NCBI GenBank assembly: GCA_040768845.1
Contig: JAXGME010000002.1
Coordinates: forward strand, 434,001-498,000
Length of the DNA: 64,000 nt
Direction: 5' to 3'
Source of the DNA: JAEZHK01 sp040768845
Lineage (GTDB): Bacteria > Bacillota > Clostridia > Christensenellales > Aristaeellaceae
Shown: positions 14,899 to 22,639 of the stretch, piece after piece
Numbering within the stretch: position 1 is the first letter of the stretch
How the letters are laid out: each line of letters opens with the position of its first letter
The notes under the pieces: generated by a model
Databases searched by the model: none
Seen by the model: only the letters and a program-made list of their open reading frames with translations
Told to the model about the DNA's origin: nothing
Made by a program: the position numbers and the translations under genes

Positions 14899-16556
14899 GC
14901 GTCCTCCCCAGGCCCCAGCGGCGCGAGCCGGCGGATGCGGCGCGCCATGTGCTCCATCTTGCGGCGGGAGCATCGGAAGAGCTCCGCCAGTTCGTCTCCG
15001 CCCACGTCCAGCTTGTCGTCCTGCGCCAGGCACAGGTTGAGGGCGGCGGCCCAGCCGTTTAGGTCCTTCAGCGCCGGCAGCGTATCACCCAGCGCGTTGG
15101 CAAAGCGCAGCCACAGCATCGTGAGCCGCGCCGGATAGTCTTCCTTGAGGGACATGCCGGTGTAGACCGCCCGCTTGAGCACCCGGCGATAGGCCAGCGG
15201 CAGCTTGGGCATCTGCCCGCTGTCGGCGGCGCTGGCGAGCGAGAACTTATCCTCGCCGATCACGAGAAAGGGCGGCTCGGCGCCGCGAACCCCCAATAGC
15301 GCCAGCGTCTGGTGCCGGAGCTGCCGGCTGGCGGCGGGTTCCACCAGCACCTGCCGCATCAGCCATTCCGCCTCCGGCGCGTCCGCCGCGGCCAAAAGCC
15401 TGACGCCGGCGCGCATGAAGGCGTCCTCGCCGCTCTCCACCGCCCAGCGGGCCAGCCTGCGGAACGAGTCGGAGCCGGCCCAGGCCTCGGCCACGCGCTC
15501 CACCCCGCCCCGGGCGGCCTCTGCCAGCGCCTCCGCGCGGGCGGCAACCTCCGCCTCCGGCAGGCGGCAGACGTAGGCGATGGGCTTTTCCTCGGGATGG
15601 GCCAGAAAGTACAGCGCCACTTCGTCGCGGGGATCAAGCCGGAGCATGCGCGTCCAGCAGCGGGCAGCATGCTCCGCCGGGCCGCCGGTGTTGACGGTGG
15701 CCGCGGCGCAAAGGTGCAAAAGCGCCCGGTCGTAGGGCGACTGGGCCAGCGCCTTCTGCGTGAGCTCGAGCACCATGCCGTCCAGCTTCAGTTCGCAGGC
15801 CGCATCCAACAGCATGCGGCTGTCGGCGCCGTCCGGGTTTCGGGCGGCGGCCTGGTCCAGAAGCCGCCGGGCGGCCTCCGGATTGCCGTTGGCGCTCTCA
15901 ATCTGCGCCGCGAGGCACAGCGCGCGAAGCGGCGGCCGCGGCGTCCTGAGCGCGCGGGCGATTTCCTTCAGCGCGCCCTCGGAATCCCCGCGCATCTGCA
16001 GGCACAGCGCCAGCACGGAGCGCGTCTGGCTGTGGCGCGGGTTGATCTTGAGGCTGCGGCGCAGCGCCCTTTCGCCCCCCGCCAGATCGCCGGTGCGGAT
16101 CATCGCCACGCCCTTTTGCGAAAGCTTCGCGGCCCGCGCCCCGCGCCGGGACTTGTGGCCCGTCAGCGTGCGGGCGACAAAGAGGTTGTGCAAAAGCTCG
16201 CCCACCTCCTGCCGCCCCGCGCCCTCGGGGTCCTCCGACAGGAAGCACATCAGCGCCTTGTAGGCGTCGTCCGCGCTGTTCATGCCGTAGAAATTGCAGG
16301 CCATGCCAAAGTAGCATTCGCCGAGCGACGAATCCCGGGCCAGCATGCGGGCGAGAATCCGGTTGGACTGCACGTAGCAACCCAGTTCGCACAGCACCTG
16401 TGCCATATCCAGTTCGTAATCCGCGTTGCCGGGGTCCTTTTCCAGCGCGCGCCGGGTCAGCTCCAGCGCGTCCAGCAGATGTCCTTCCCGCCGGTTTTTG
16501 ACCGCCCGCTGGTACAGGTAGGCGGCGCTGCGGGAAAAGGGCACAACCTTGCTCAT
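14895..16556 (-). CDS. TPR-repeat protein
   Basis: The 553-residue cytoplasmic protein begins MSKVVPFSRSAAYLYQRAVK. It has TPR units at its N-terminus (ALELTRRALEKDPGNADYEL) and around residues 155-260 (GERALRRSLKINPRHSQTRS, PEAARRLLDQAAARNPDGAD). The C-terminal 250 residues are helical without a recognised family. The ATG has AAGGAG 8 bases upstream and is the first gene of the TPR/HEAT/zinc-ribbon/secreted operon. The last two genes of that set have envelope signals, so this may be the cytoplasmic part of an envelope complex. That is inference. Confidence 0.85.
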   Translation of the reverse strand: MSKVVPFSRSAAYLYQRAVKNRREGHLLDALELTRRALEKDPGNADYELDMAQVLCELGCYVQSNRILARMLARDSSLGECYFGMACNFYGMNSADDAYKALMCFLSEDPEGAGRQEVGELLHNLFVARTLTGHKSRRGARAAKLSQKGVAMIRTGDLAGGERALRRSLKINPRHSQTRSVLALCLQMRGDSEGALKEIARALRTPRPPLRALCLAAQIESANGNPEAARRLLDQAAARNPDGADSRMLLDAACELKLDGMVLELTQKALAQSPYDRALLHLCAAATVNTGGPAEHAARCWTRMLRLDPRDEVALYFLAHPEEKPIAYVCRLPEAEVAARAEALAEAARGGVERVAEAWAGSDSFRRLARWAVESGEDAFMRAGVRLLAAADAPEAEWLMRQVLVEPAASRQLRHQTLALLGVRGAEPPFLVIGEDKFSLASAADSGQMPKLPLAYRRVLKRAVYTGMSLKEDYPARLTMLWLRFANALGDTLPALKDLNGWAAALNLCLAQDDKLDVGGDELAELFRCSRRKMEHMARRIRRLAPLGPGEDA

Positions 16557-16632
16557 CTCTTTCTCCTTTTATTGCCACATTCGGAGGGGCGCGCCACAGG
16601 GTATGACCGGGCACCCAAAACGGTTCGCGCCT

Positions 16633-17502
16633 TCAGCGCGCCCGCTCCAGCAGCTCCTCCAGCTGTTCCTTTGTAAACTGCCGCGCCTTGCCGCAGAACT
16701 GACAGCCCACCTCGGCGTGCCCCTGTTCGCGGATCAGCTGGGTGAGCTCCGCCTCGCCCATGGAGATCAGCGCGCGCTCGACGCGTTCGCGGCTGCAGTC
16801 GCACGCGTAGCGGGTGTCAAGCCGCCCGATCACCCGGGGCGCGAGCGGGTCCAGAAGGCGCCGGACGGCCTCGTCCAGCGCGACGCCCTCCATGGCCCTG
16901 CTGATGTCCCGGAAGGCGGGCGCGGCCTTCTCCACCGCGGCGACGGCCTCGTCCGACGCGCCGGGCATCATCTGCACGATCAGCCCGCCGGCGGAAACGA
17001 CGCGCTCGCCCGTCAGCACCCCCAGCGACACCAGCGAGGGCATCTGCTCGGAGGCGGTGAAATACAGGGCGTAATCCTCCGCCAACTCGCCGGATACCAG
17101 GTTCACCTGGCCCACGTAAGGCTCGCCAAAGCCCATGTCCCGGATGACGGTCAGCCGGCCCGCGTGGCCCACCGCGTCGCCCACGGCCAGCTTGCCCCCC
17201 ACGCGGGGCAGTTCCACCGCCGGATTTTCCGCATAGCCCTTGACGGCGCCGTCGGGCGAGGCCACGGCCAAGAGCGTACCCAGCGGGCCGTCGCCCTTGA
17301 CGGTGGCGGTCACGGAACCGCCGTCCTTGAGCATGGCGCCCAGCATCGCACAGGCGGTCAGGTGCCGGCCCAGCGCCGCGGTGGCGGTGCGGGACAGGCC
17401 ATGGACCCGGCGCGCCGCCTCGGTCAGATTTGTCGAGTCGATCAGAAACGCCCGCGCCTGTCCGTCCAGCAGCATCAGGCGATAGAGTCCGTCTGTTTTC
17501 AT
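16633..17502 (-). CDS. hslO: Redox-regulated holdase chaperone Hsp33
   Basis: This 289-residue Hsp33 is activated by oxidation and protects unfolded proteins. The C-terminal redox switch is complete, with four zinc-binding cysteines at CDC (234, 236) and CQFC (267, 270). The N-terminal core is typical, with TAALGRHLTACAMLGAMLKD and GPLGTLLAVASPDG. The ATG at 17502 is preceded by GGGGGG. In an anaerobe it would act during transient oxygen exposure. It lies after a methyltransferase gene in the same direction. Confidence 0.96.
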   Translation of the reverse strand: MKTDGLYRLMLLDGQARAFLIDSTNLTEAARRVHGLSRTATAALGRHLTACAMLGAMLKDGGSVTATVKGDGPLGTLLAVASPDGAVKGYAENPAVELPRVGGKLAVGDAVGHAGRLTVIRDMGFGEPYVGQVNLVSGELAEDYALYFTASEQMPSLVSLGVLTGERVVSAGGLIVQMMPGASDEAVAAVEKAAPAFRDISRAMEGVALDEAVRRLLDPLAPRVIGRLDTRYACDCSRERVERALISMGEAELTQLIREQGHAEVGCQFCGKARQFTKEQLEELLERAR

Positions 17503-17562
17503 TGGTTCCCCCCACAGGTCAGGTTGGGCGGGTTGCCCCGCCTTCGTATTCTGGGCGCGCCT

Positions 17563-18270
17563 TCAGGGATTGACCGCGGTAAAAAAGACACGGTCGCCCT
17601 CGGTTTCAATGCGGACGCGGACAAAGCCGGCGTCCTCGAGCCAACGGCGGATCTCCTCCGTGCTGTGGGCGCGCTGGCGCTGCACCTCGTCAAACCGGTC
17701 GTAGCGCCCGTCGGCCCCCCGGAGAAAAAAGCTGAGCTCCATCGTCAGCACGCCGGAGGCCATGCGGTTCATCCACAGATAGGTGAGCCCCTCCCGGTCC
17801 TCAAAGTACACGCGCTCCCGCGCCATGCGCCGGAGCTTTTCCCGGGCGGAGATGTCAAAGGTCAGCACACCGCCCTTTTTCAGCGCCTCCCGCGCGCGGC
17901 CAAAAAACTGGACCACCCGCATGGGCGTCAGAAGGTAGTTGACCCCGTCGCAGGCGCTGACAATGGCGTCCACGGGCCGCGGAAGGCTCAGGGCGCACAT
18001 GTCCTGCCGGACGAGGCGCACCTCGACCCCCGCGGCCCGCGCCTTGTCCGCGGCCAGGCGCAGCATGGATTCCGAGATGTCCACGCCCGTCACCCGGAGG
18101 CCCCGGCGCGCCAGCTCGAGGGCGATGCCCCCGGTGCCGCAGGCACAGTCGCACACGCTCTCCGGCGCCGCGCCGCAGGCGGCGATACGCGCGAGGCTGG
18201 CCGTCGCCCAGGCCTCGTAGTCCACGTCGTCCATCAGTTGGTCGTAGACGGAAGCAAATTCCGCGTACAA
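17563..18270 (-). CDS. Class I SAM-dependent methyltransferase
   Basis: The 235-residue enzyme has the SAM-binding glycine loop CDCACGTGGIALELARRG, the acidic loop VTGVDISESML, and motif IV-like VDAIVSACDGVNYL. The YDQLMDDVDYEAWA N-terminus is common to YqeM/BioC-like small-molecule methyltransferases of Bacillota. The start is a TTG at 18270, with GGGGAGGG upstream; no ATG is available near the start of the conserved region. Substrate unknown. hslO lies 60 bases downstream. Confidence 0.88.
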   Translation of the reverse strand: MYAEFASVYDQLMDDVDYEAWATASLARIAACGAAPESVCDCACGTGGIALELARRGLRVTGVDISESMLRLAADKARAAGVEVRLVRQDMCALSLPRPVDAIVSACDGVNYLLTPMRVVQFFGRAREALKKGGVLTFDISAREKLRRMARERVYFEDREGLTYLWMNRMASGVLTMELSFFLRGADGRYDRFDEVQRQRAHSTEEIRRWLEDAGFVRVRIETEGDRVFFTAVNP

Positions 18271-18309
18271 TCCGGTCCCTCCCCGGCCGGAGCCGGGCGG
18301 CTCCGGCGG

Positions 18310-18474
18310 CTATTGCGTTCGTTCGCGCACCCGCGCGCCGATGAGGCCCGTCTCCCGGGCGCTCAGCCCGCCCCAGCCCACCTGTACGAGCTTTTCAAGC
18401 AGCCCCAGTTCCTCCGCGGCCTCGTACTTGAGGCGCTCGGGGCGCGTCATGGGTTTCCAGGAAAGCGTGTTCAA
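18310..18474 (-). CDS. Minor alpha/beta-type small acid-soluble spore protein (SspF-like)
   Basis: The 54-residue product contains the SASP pattern: RLKYEAAEELGL, then VGWGGLSARETGLIG, matching the two conserved DNA-binding segments of alpha/beta SASPs, with the W-G-G variant seen in SspF-like minor forms. These proteins coat spore DNA and protect it. GGAGGT lies 6 bases before a TTG at 18474, so I start there; a weaker ATG at 18495 would add seven residues. A CATACTG sequence at 18504-18510 (minus strand) resembles a forespore sigma -10 box, without a convincing -35. The gene implies endospore formation. Confidence 0.8.
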   Translation of the reverse strand: MNTLSWKPMTRPERLKYEAAEELGLLEKLVQVGWGGLSARETGLIGARVRERTQ

Positions 18475-18490
18475 GGTTGCACCTCCGCAC

Positions 18491-18512
18491 CGCATACTCT
18501 GCTCAGTATGCG
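18491..18512. other. Hairpin between DUF624 gene and spore-protein gene
   Basis: An 8-bp perfect stem, CGCATACT/AGTATGCG, closes a 6-base loop. There is no T-run on either strand. It may be a weak terminator for the DUF624 gene or part of the control region of the spore gene. Confidence 0.4.
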
Positions 18513-18527
18513 CGCGGAGCGGGGGCG

Positions 18528-19415
18528 CTAAACCTTTTCGCCGTCCTCGTCGTCCTCGTCGTCCTCCGATTTCTCCCGAAGCCCCAGGTTGACGGGGGCG
18601 CCTTCGATCTTGGGGTTCAGGAACCGGTCAAAGCAGCTGTTGGCGTAGGAGGCGTAGACAAAGCCCGTCAGCGCAAAGCCCGCCACCAGGTAGAAAAGTG
18701 CCATGACCAGATACCCGTAGGGCACGAACAGCGCCACCGCCGCGGGCAGCACGGACGAACCCACGAGAAACGCCGCCGACCAGGGCAGCCACGCCACCGC
18801 GATCAGCACGCTGTTGCGGACGAGGGTCTTCAGGTTCATCTGATAGGTGACCATCATCGGAAAGATCAGCATGTTGACCATCCACCACAGCGCCAGCATC
18901 ATCACCACCAGCGTCGCGGGGATCACCCAAAAGGCGGAGCCCGAGGCCATGTGGCCGTAGTAAACCACGCCCACGTAGCTGACCAGGAGCGACAGCCCGT
19001 TGAAAAGGCCCACCGCGAGGCCCTGCTTCCAGTTTTCCCGGACGGCGTCTTTGAAGTCCGCGACGAGGAACGCGTGCTGGTCCCTTGCCCAGTTGCGGCA
19101 CACGTACATGAGGCCCGGCGCCCCCAGCCCGGCGAGGGTCAGGCAGGGCACCATGCCGACCAGGTAGACCGTCAGACCGCCGCCCGCCACGGTGACGCCG
19201 CTCTCGGGGCTGAAAAGCACCGAGGCGTTGATCACCGTCCAGAACAGCGCCGGAATGCAGAAGACCAGGTAGAACAGGTTGACCGCGCACAGCCCGCTGA
19301 AATGGATGCGCAGCATCTCAAAAAACAGCTTTGCGCGGCTGTCGGGAAGATTCTCCGGCGTGAAATCGGCCTTGCCCGCCTTGCCATAGTAGTAGTTGTT
19401 GATAAATCCCGACAT
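18528..19415 (-). CDS. DUF624 (YesL-like) integral membrane protein
   Basis: The 295-residue protein has five or six transmembrane helices (for example LCAVNLFYLVFCIPALFWTV, PATLVVMMLALWWMVNMLIF and GYLVMALFYLVAGFALTGFV) and an acidic C-terminal tail (SEDDEDDEDGEKV). The N-terminal MSGFINNYYYGKAGKADFTP and the FFEMLRIHFSGL segment match DUF624 proteins, usually found near sugar transporters or YesM/YesN-type regulators in Bacillota. Function unknown. It has a strong promoter (19461-19489) and GGGAGGG before the ATG. It is divergent from the ECF sigma gene. Confidence 0.85.
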   Translation of the reverse strand: MSGFINNYYYGKAGKADFTPENLPDSRAKLFFEMLRIHFSGLCAVNLFYLVFCIPALFWTVINASVLFSPESGVTVAGGGLTVYLVGMVPCLTLAGLGAPGLMYVCRNWARDQHAFLVADFKDAVRENWKQGLAVGLFNGLSLLVSYVGVVYYGHMASGSAFWVIPATLVVMMLALWWMVNMLIFPMMVTYQMNLKTLVRNSVLIAVAWLPWSAAFLVGSSVLPAAVALFVPYGYLVMALFYLVAGFALTGFVYASYANSCFDRFLNPKIEGAPVNLGLREKSEDDEDDEDGEKV

Positions 19416-19460
19416 GTGGTGCCCTCCCGAGCGCGCATTTGCCGCCGTATGATTCTACTA

Positions 19461-19489
19461 ATTATAGACCCATCCGGCGCATTCGTCAA
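19461..19489 (-). promoter_or_regulatory. sigma-A promoter of the DUF624 gene
   Basis: TTGACG (19484-19489) and TATAAT (19461-19466) are 17 bases apart on the minus strand, 45 bases before the start codon. Confidence 0.85.
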
Positions 19490-19703
19490 TTCGCATTCTG
19501 AAAAGGCGGCCGGAATGCCTTCCGAAGGCGGACTGGGTGGAACCCTCCAACCAACGCGGCGGATCATTCGTCCAACAGGCAGGGCATTGCGCGCGCCCGT
19601 CCGGTTCCGGGCGGCGCGGAAATGTTAAATATAGGTTTTCCCAAAAAATGTGAAGATTTCCGGCGCGCCGGATTGTGTATGGGGCGAAAGGGGGAAGGCG
19701 CCG

Positions 19704-20180
19704 ATGGAGCAAACCGAAGAAGCGGCGGGGCGCGTGGTTGGACTGTACGCGAAGAGCTTGGCCAGACTGGCGTACACGTATCTGAAGAACGTCCCGGACG
19801 CGGAGGACGCGGTACAGGATGTGCTTTTGAAATACCTGCGGGCCGCGCCCGCCTTTCGCGGAGCGGAGCACGAAAAGGCGTGGCTGATCCGGGTTACGCT
19901 GAACCACTGCAAAAACCTGCTCAAAAGGCGCCGGGCCGAGCGACGCCAGGCGCTGCCGGACGGCCTGGGCACCATGGCGGCGGAGGAGAGCGAGGTGCTG
20001 CGGGCGGTGATGTCGCTGGAGGAGAAGTACCGCCTGCCCGTCCACCTGCACTACTATGAGGGCTACGCGATCCGGGAGATCGCCGGGATCCTGGGCGAAA
20101 AGCCCGCCACGGTGGGTACCCGGCTGGCGCGGGCCCGCGAACGACTCAGAGGCATGATCGGAGGGATTGAAGATGCCTGA
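19704..20180 (+). CDS. ECF-type RNA polymerase sigma factor
   Basis: This 158-residue sigma-70 family protein has region 2 (LARLAYTYLKNVPDAEDAVQDVLLK, quoted in two halves: LARLAYTYLKNVPDAED and AVQDVLLK) and region 4 (LPVHLHYYEGYAIREIAGIL, then VGTRLARARERLRG). It lacks region 3 and so belongs to the extracytoplasmic-function class. The ATG at 19704 follows GGGGGAAGG; upstream in-frame sequence lacks a ribosome binding site. Its 3' end overlaps the next gene by 8 bases, the usual arrangement for a sigma factor and its anti-sigma factor. Confidence 0.9.
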   Translation: MEQTEEAAGRVVGLYAKSLARLAYTYLKNVPDAEDAVQDVLLKYLRAAPAFRGAEHEKAWLIRVTLNHCKNLLKRRRAERRQALPDGLGTMAAEESEVLRAVMSLEEKYRLPVHLHYYEGYAIREIAGILGEKPATVGTRLARARERLRGMIGGIEDA

Positions 20181-22005
20181 GAACCGGTACAAAAAGGCGA
20201 TGGACGAGCTGCGCCTCAGCGATGACTTTGAAGCGAAAACCCAGGCGGCGCTGGCGCGGCGCCTGCGGGAGGAGGGCGCGGCCCCGCCCCGGAAAAAGCG
20301 CCGCGGGCTGCGCGCCGCGGCCTGCACGGCCGCCGCGCTGGCCGCGATTTTCGCGGTGGCGATGATCGCGCCGGGGATGATGACGCTGCCCTGGGCGACG
20401 AAGGACGCGCCCGTCACCGACGGGATCATCGTCACGCCCTCCGGGGCGCCTGAGGATTGGCAGGCCATGCCGCTGGAGGGGGCGAACCCGTCGGTGGGCA
20501 TCGCCTCCCTGACGGGCGAGTCGGCGTCCGTGACGCCGGACGGGGCGTCCTTTGCGGCGGACGAAGTGGAGTCGCTCTGCGCCGCCCCCGCGGCGGCGGC
20601 GCTTCCCGTCAACACCGAGGAATACACCTACACCCCGGAGAGCGGCTTCCGGTCCGCCGCCACCGAACCGCTGTCCACCTTCGCGGCGGACGTGGACACC
20701 GCCTCCTACGCCAACGTGCGCCGCATGCTGCTCTCCGGCGAAAAGCCGCCCGCGGACGCGGTGCGCGTGGAGGAGATGCTCAACTACTTCCGCTACGATT
20801 ATCCCCAGCCCGCGGCGGGCGAACCCTTCTCCGTCACCACGGAGATCGGGCCCTGCCCCTGGAATCCGGCCGCAAGGCTCCTCCTGGTGGGGCTTCAGGC
20901 GCGGCAGGTCGACGAGTCCGCCCGGCCCAAGTCCAACCTGGTGTTTTTGATCGACGTGTCCGGCTCCATGGACAGCCCGGACAAGCTGGGCCTCGTGCAA
21001 AAGGCGTTTCTGATGCTGACCGAGCAGATGAAGCCCGGAGACAGGATCTCCATCGTCACCTACGCGGGCGAGGACAGCGTGCTCGTGGAGGGCGCGGGAT
21101 CCGAGGACGCGGCGCGCATCCAGTCCGCCATTGAAAGCCTGTCGGCGGGCGGCATGACGGCGGGCAGCGAGGGCATCAAAACCGCCTACCGCATCGCGCG
21201 GGAACAGTTCATCGAGGGCGGCAACAACCGGGTGATCCTCGCCACCGACGGCGACCTGAACGTGGGCGTCACCAGCGAGGGCGCGCTGACGCGGCTGATC
21301 GAGTCGGAGAAAAAGAGCGGCGTGTTTCTGTCGGTGATGGGGTTTGGCACCGGCAACTACAAAGACGCCAAACTGGAAGCGCTGGCCGACAACGGAGACG
21401 GCAACTACGCCTACATCGACAGCCTTCTCGAAGCCCGCAAGGTGCTGGTGGAGGAAATGGGCGCCAACTTCTTCACCGTGTGCAAGGATGTCAAGCTGCA
21501 GCTGGAGTTCAACCCGGACAAGGTGTCCTCCTACCGCCTGATCGGCTATGAGAACCGCAGGCTCGCGGCCTCGGACTTCGCCGACGACGCGAAGGACGGC
21601 GGCGAGATCGGCGCGGGGCACCGGGTGACGGCGCTGTATGAGATCGTCCCGGCGTCAGGCGCGGCCGGGGAGGACGGCCTCAAGTACCAGACGCGCGCGT
21701 CCACCGGCAGTGCGGACTACCTCACCGTGTCGGTGCGCGCCAAGGCGCCGGACGGCGACGCCAGCCGTCTCTACGCCTACCCCGTGGGCGAGGACAGCGT
21801 GAAAACGGAGCCTTCGGACAACCTCCGCTTCGCGGCGGCGGTGGCGCAGGCGGGCATGCTGCTGCGGGAATCCCCGTATGCGGGCAGCGCCAGCTTCGAG
21901 GATGTGGCGCGGCAGCTGGAAGAGATTCCGGACCTCCGCGCCGACCCCTACAAGGACGAATTCGCCTACCTGGTCCGGCGGCTCGCCCGCGGGGAAATCG
22001 GGTAG
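20173..22005 (+). CDS. Membrane-anchored von Willebrand A (YfbK-like) protein, possible anti-sigma factor
   Basis: The 610-residue protein has a cytoplasmic N-terminus of about 45 residues (MDELRLSDDFEAKTQAALAR) resembling the start of Bacillota anti-sigma factors. One transmembrane helix follows at about 46-70. Outside are a YfbK N-terminal domain (TEPLSTFAADVDTASYANVR), a vWA domain with an intact MIDAS site (FLIDVSGSM near 260), and a C-terminal DUF3520-type region. The ATG at 20173 has GGAGGG 7 bases upstream and lies inside the sigma gene. The inference is that ligand or metal binding outside the cell controls the sigma factor. Confidence 0.85.
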   Translation: MPENRYKKAMDELRLSDDFEAKTQAALARRLREEGAAPPRKKRRGLRAAACTAAALAAIFAVAMIAPGMMTLPWATKDAPVTDGIIVTPSGAPEDWQAMPLEGANPSVGIASLTGESASVTPDGASFAADEVESLCAAPAAAALPVNTEEYTYTPESGFRSAATEPLSTFAADVDTASYANVRRMLLSGEKPPADAVRVEEMLNYFRYDYPQPAAGEPFSVTTEIGPCPWNPAARLLLVGLQARQVDESARPKSNLVFLIDVSGSMDSPDKLGLVQKAFLMLTEQMKPGDRISIVTYAGEDSVLVEGAGSEDAARIQSAIESLSAGGMTAGSEGIKTAYRIAREQFIEGGNNRVILATDGDLNVGVTSEGALTRLIESEKKSGVFLSVMGFGTGNYKDAKLEALADNGDGNYAYIDSLLEARKVLVEEMGANFFTVCKDVKLQLEFNPDKVSSYRLIGYENRRLAASDFADDAKDGGEIGAGHRVTALYEIVPASGAAGEDGLKYQTRASTGSADYLTVSVRAKAPDGDASRLYAYPVGEDSVKTEPSDNLRFAAAVAQAGMLLRESPYAGSASFEDVARQLEEIPDLRADPYKDEFAYLVRRLARGEIG

Positions 22006-22035
22006 CGCGCCCGGCGGGGCAGCCCTTTTGACCCG

Positions 22036-22071
22036 CGAAAGGCGCGGGGGCCACGGCCCCCGCGCCTTTCG
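22036..22071 (+). terminator. Long perfect hairpin after the vWA gene
   Basis: A 16-bp perfect stem (22036-22051 with 22056-22071, CGAAAGGCGCGGGGGC) closes a 4-base loop CACG. It lies 30 bases past the vWA stop. There is no T-tract, so it may stabilise the mRNA end or act on both strands. Confidence 0.6.
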
Positions 22072-22248
22072 AAGCGCATTGCGGCGTCCGTTCATCTTTT
22101 CGTTCGCGCAGGCGGCGCCCTCCGCCATCGTGATCCGGGCATCCTCCCCGATGTTCAGGCGCAGCGTCCCGGCGGAACGGACCAGCGGGGCCCCGGAAAA
22201 GCGGTCCACCCTGACGAAGGAATCCTCCGGCGGGCCCGACGCCCGCCG

Positions 22249-22482
22249 TCAGGCTTCGATGACGTAGTCCGGGTTCTTCCAGTCGGCGGCCCGCTCCGGG
22301 TCCTCCGCCTTCCAATTGACGTTCGTCCAGACGACCCGGTACTGCCGACCATAGGCATCCTCGGCCGGGGCCTCGAACCAGCGCCCCTCAATCCACCGGC
22401 CGCCGGGGGTGATGAACCTGCCGCTGCTCGAGAAGGGCTTCCGCCGAAGGGTGATGTCCCCGTTGTTGGAAGGAATCCTCAT
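22249..22482 (-). CDS. Small protein of unknown function
   Basis: A 77-residue product starts MRIPSNNGDITLRRKPFSSS and contains an aromatic-rich middle (GRWIEGRWFEAPAEDAYG, YRVVWTNVNW) and ends NPDYVIEA. A strong GGAGGT lies 7 bases before the ATG, which argues for real expression. There is no signal peptide, membrane helix or recognised motif. After the TGA the same frame stays open for about 200 codons through the hairpin at 22036-22071 and antisense to the vWA gene; I regard that part as non-coding. Confidence 0.65.
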   Translation of the reverse strand: MRIPSNNGDITLRRKPFSSSGRFITPGGRWIEGRWFEAPAEDAYGRQYRVVWTNVNWKAEDPERAADWKNPDYVIEA

Positions 22483-22639
22483 AATCGAACCTCCTCACAC
22501 CTGGTCAAACCCGATCGGATCGGCCTCACGGCCGGCGGGCGCAGTCCCCCGCCGTCGGGAGGCATCGATGCGCGGAGGCGCGGGCAAGGCATGCAAAAAC
22601 GCCCCCTGAGATCGGGGTTTGCGCGGATTTCCACCCTTT

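Noticed and set aside
18504..18533. Forespore sigma-G promoter for the spore protein
   Set aside because: CATACTG resembles the -10, but the only -35-like GTTTA is 18 bases away, outside the usual spacing.
21655..22315. Minus-strand frames antisense to the vWA gene end, one protein-like for about 40 codons
   Set aside because: No ribosome binding site at usable distance, passes through a perfect hairpin and antisense of a confident gene.
22595..22617. CCCC...GGGG with T5 after the glycosyltransferase stop
   Set aside because: Only four pairs in the stem, so not listed as a terminator although the T-tract is in the right place.
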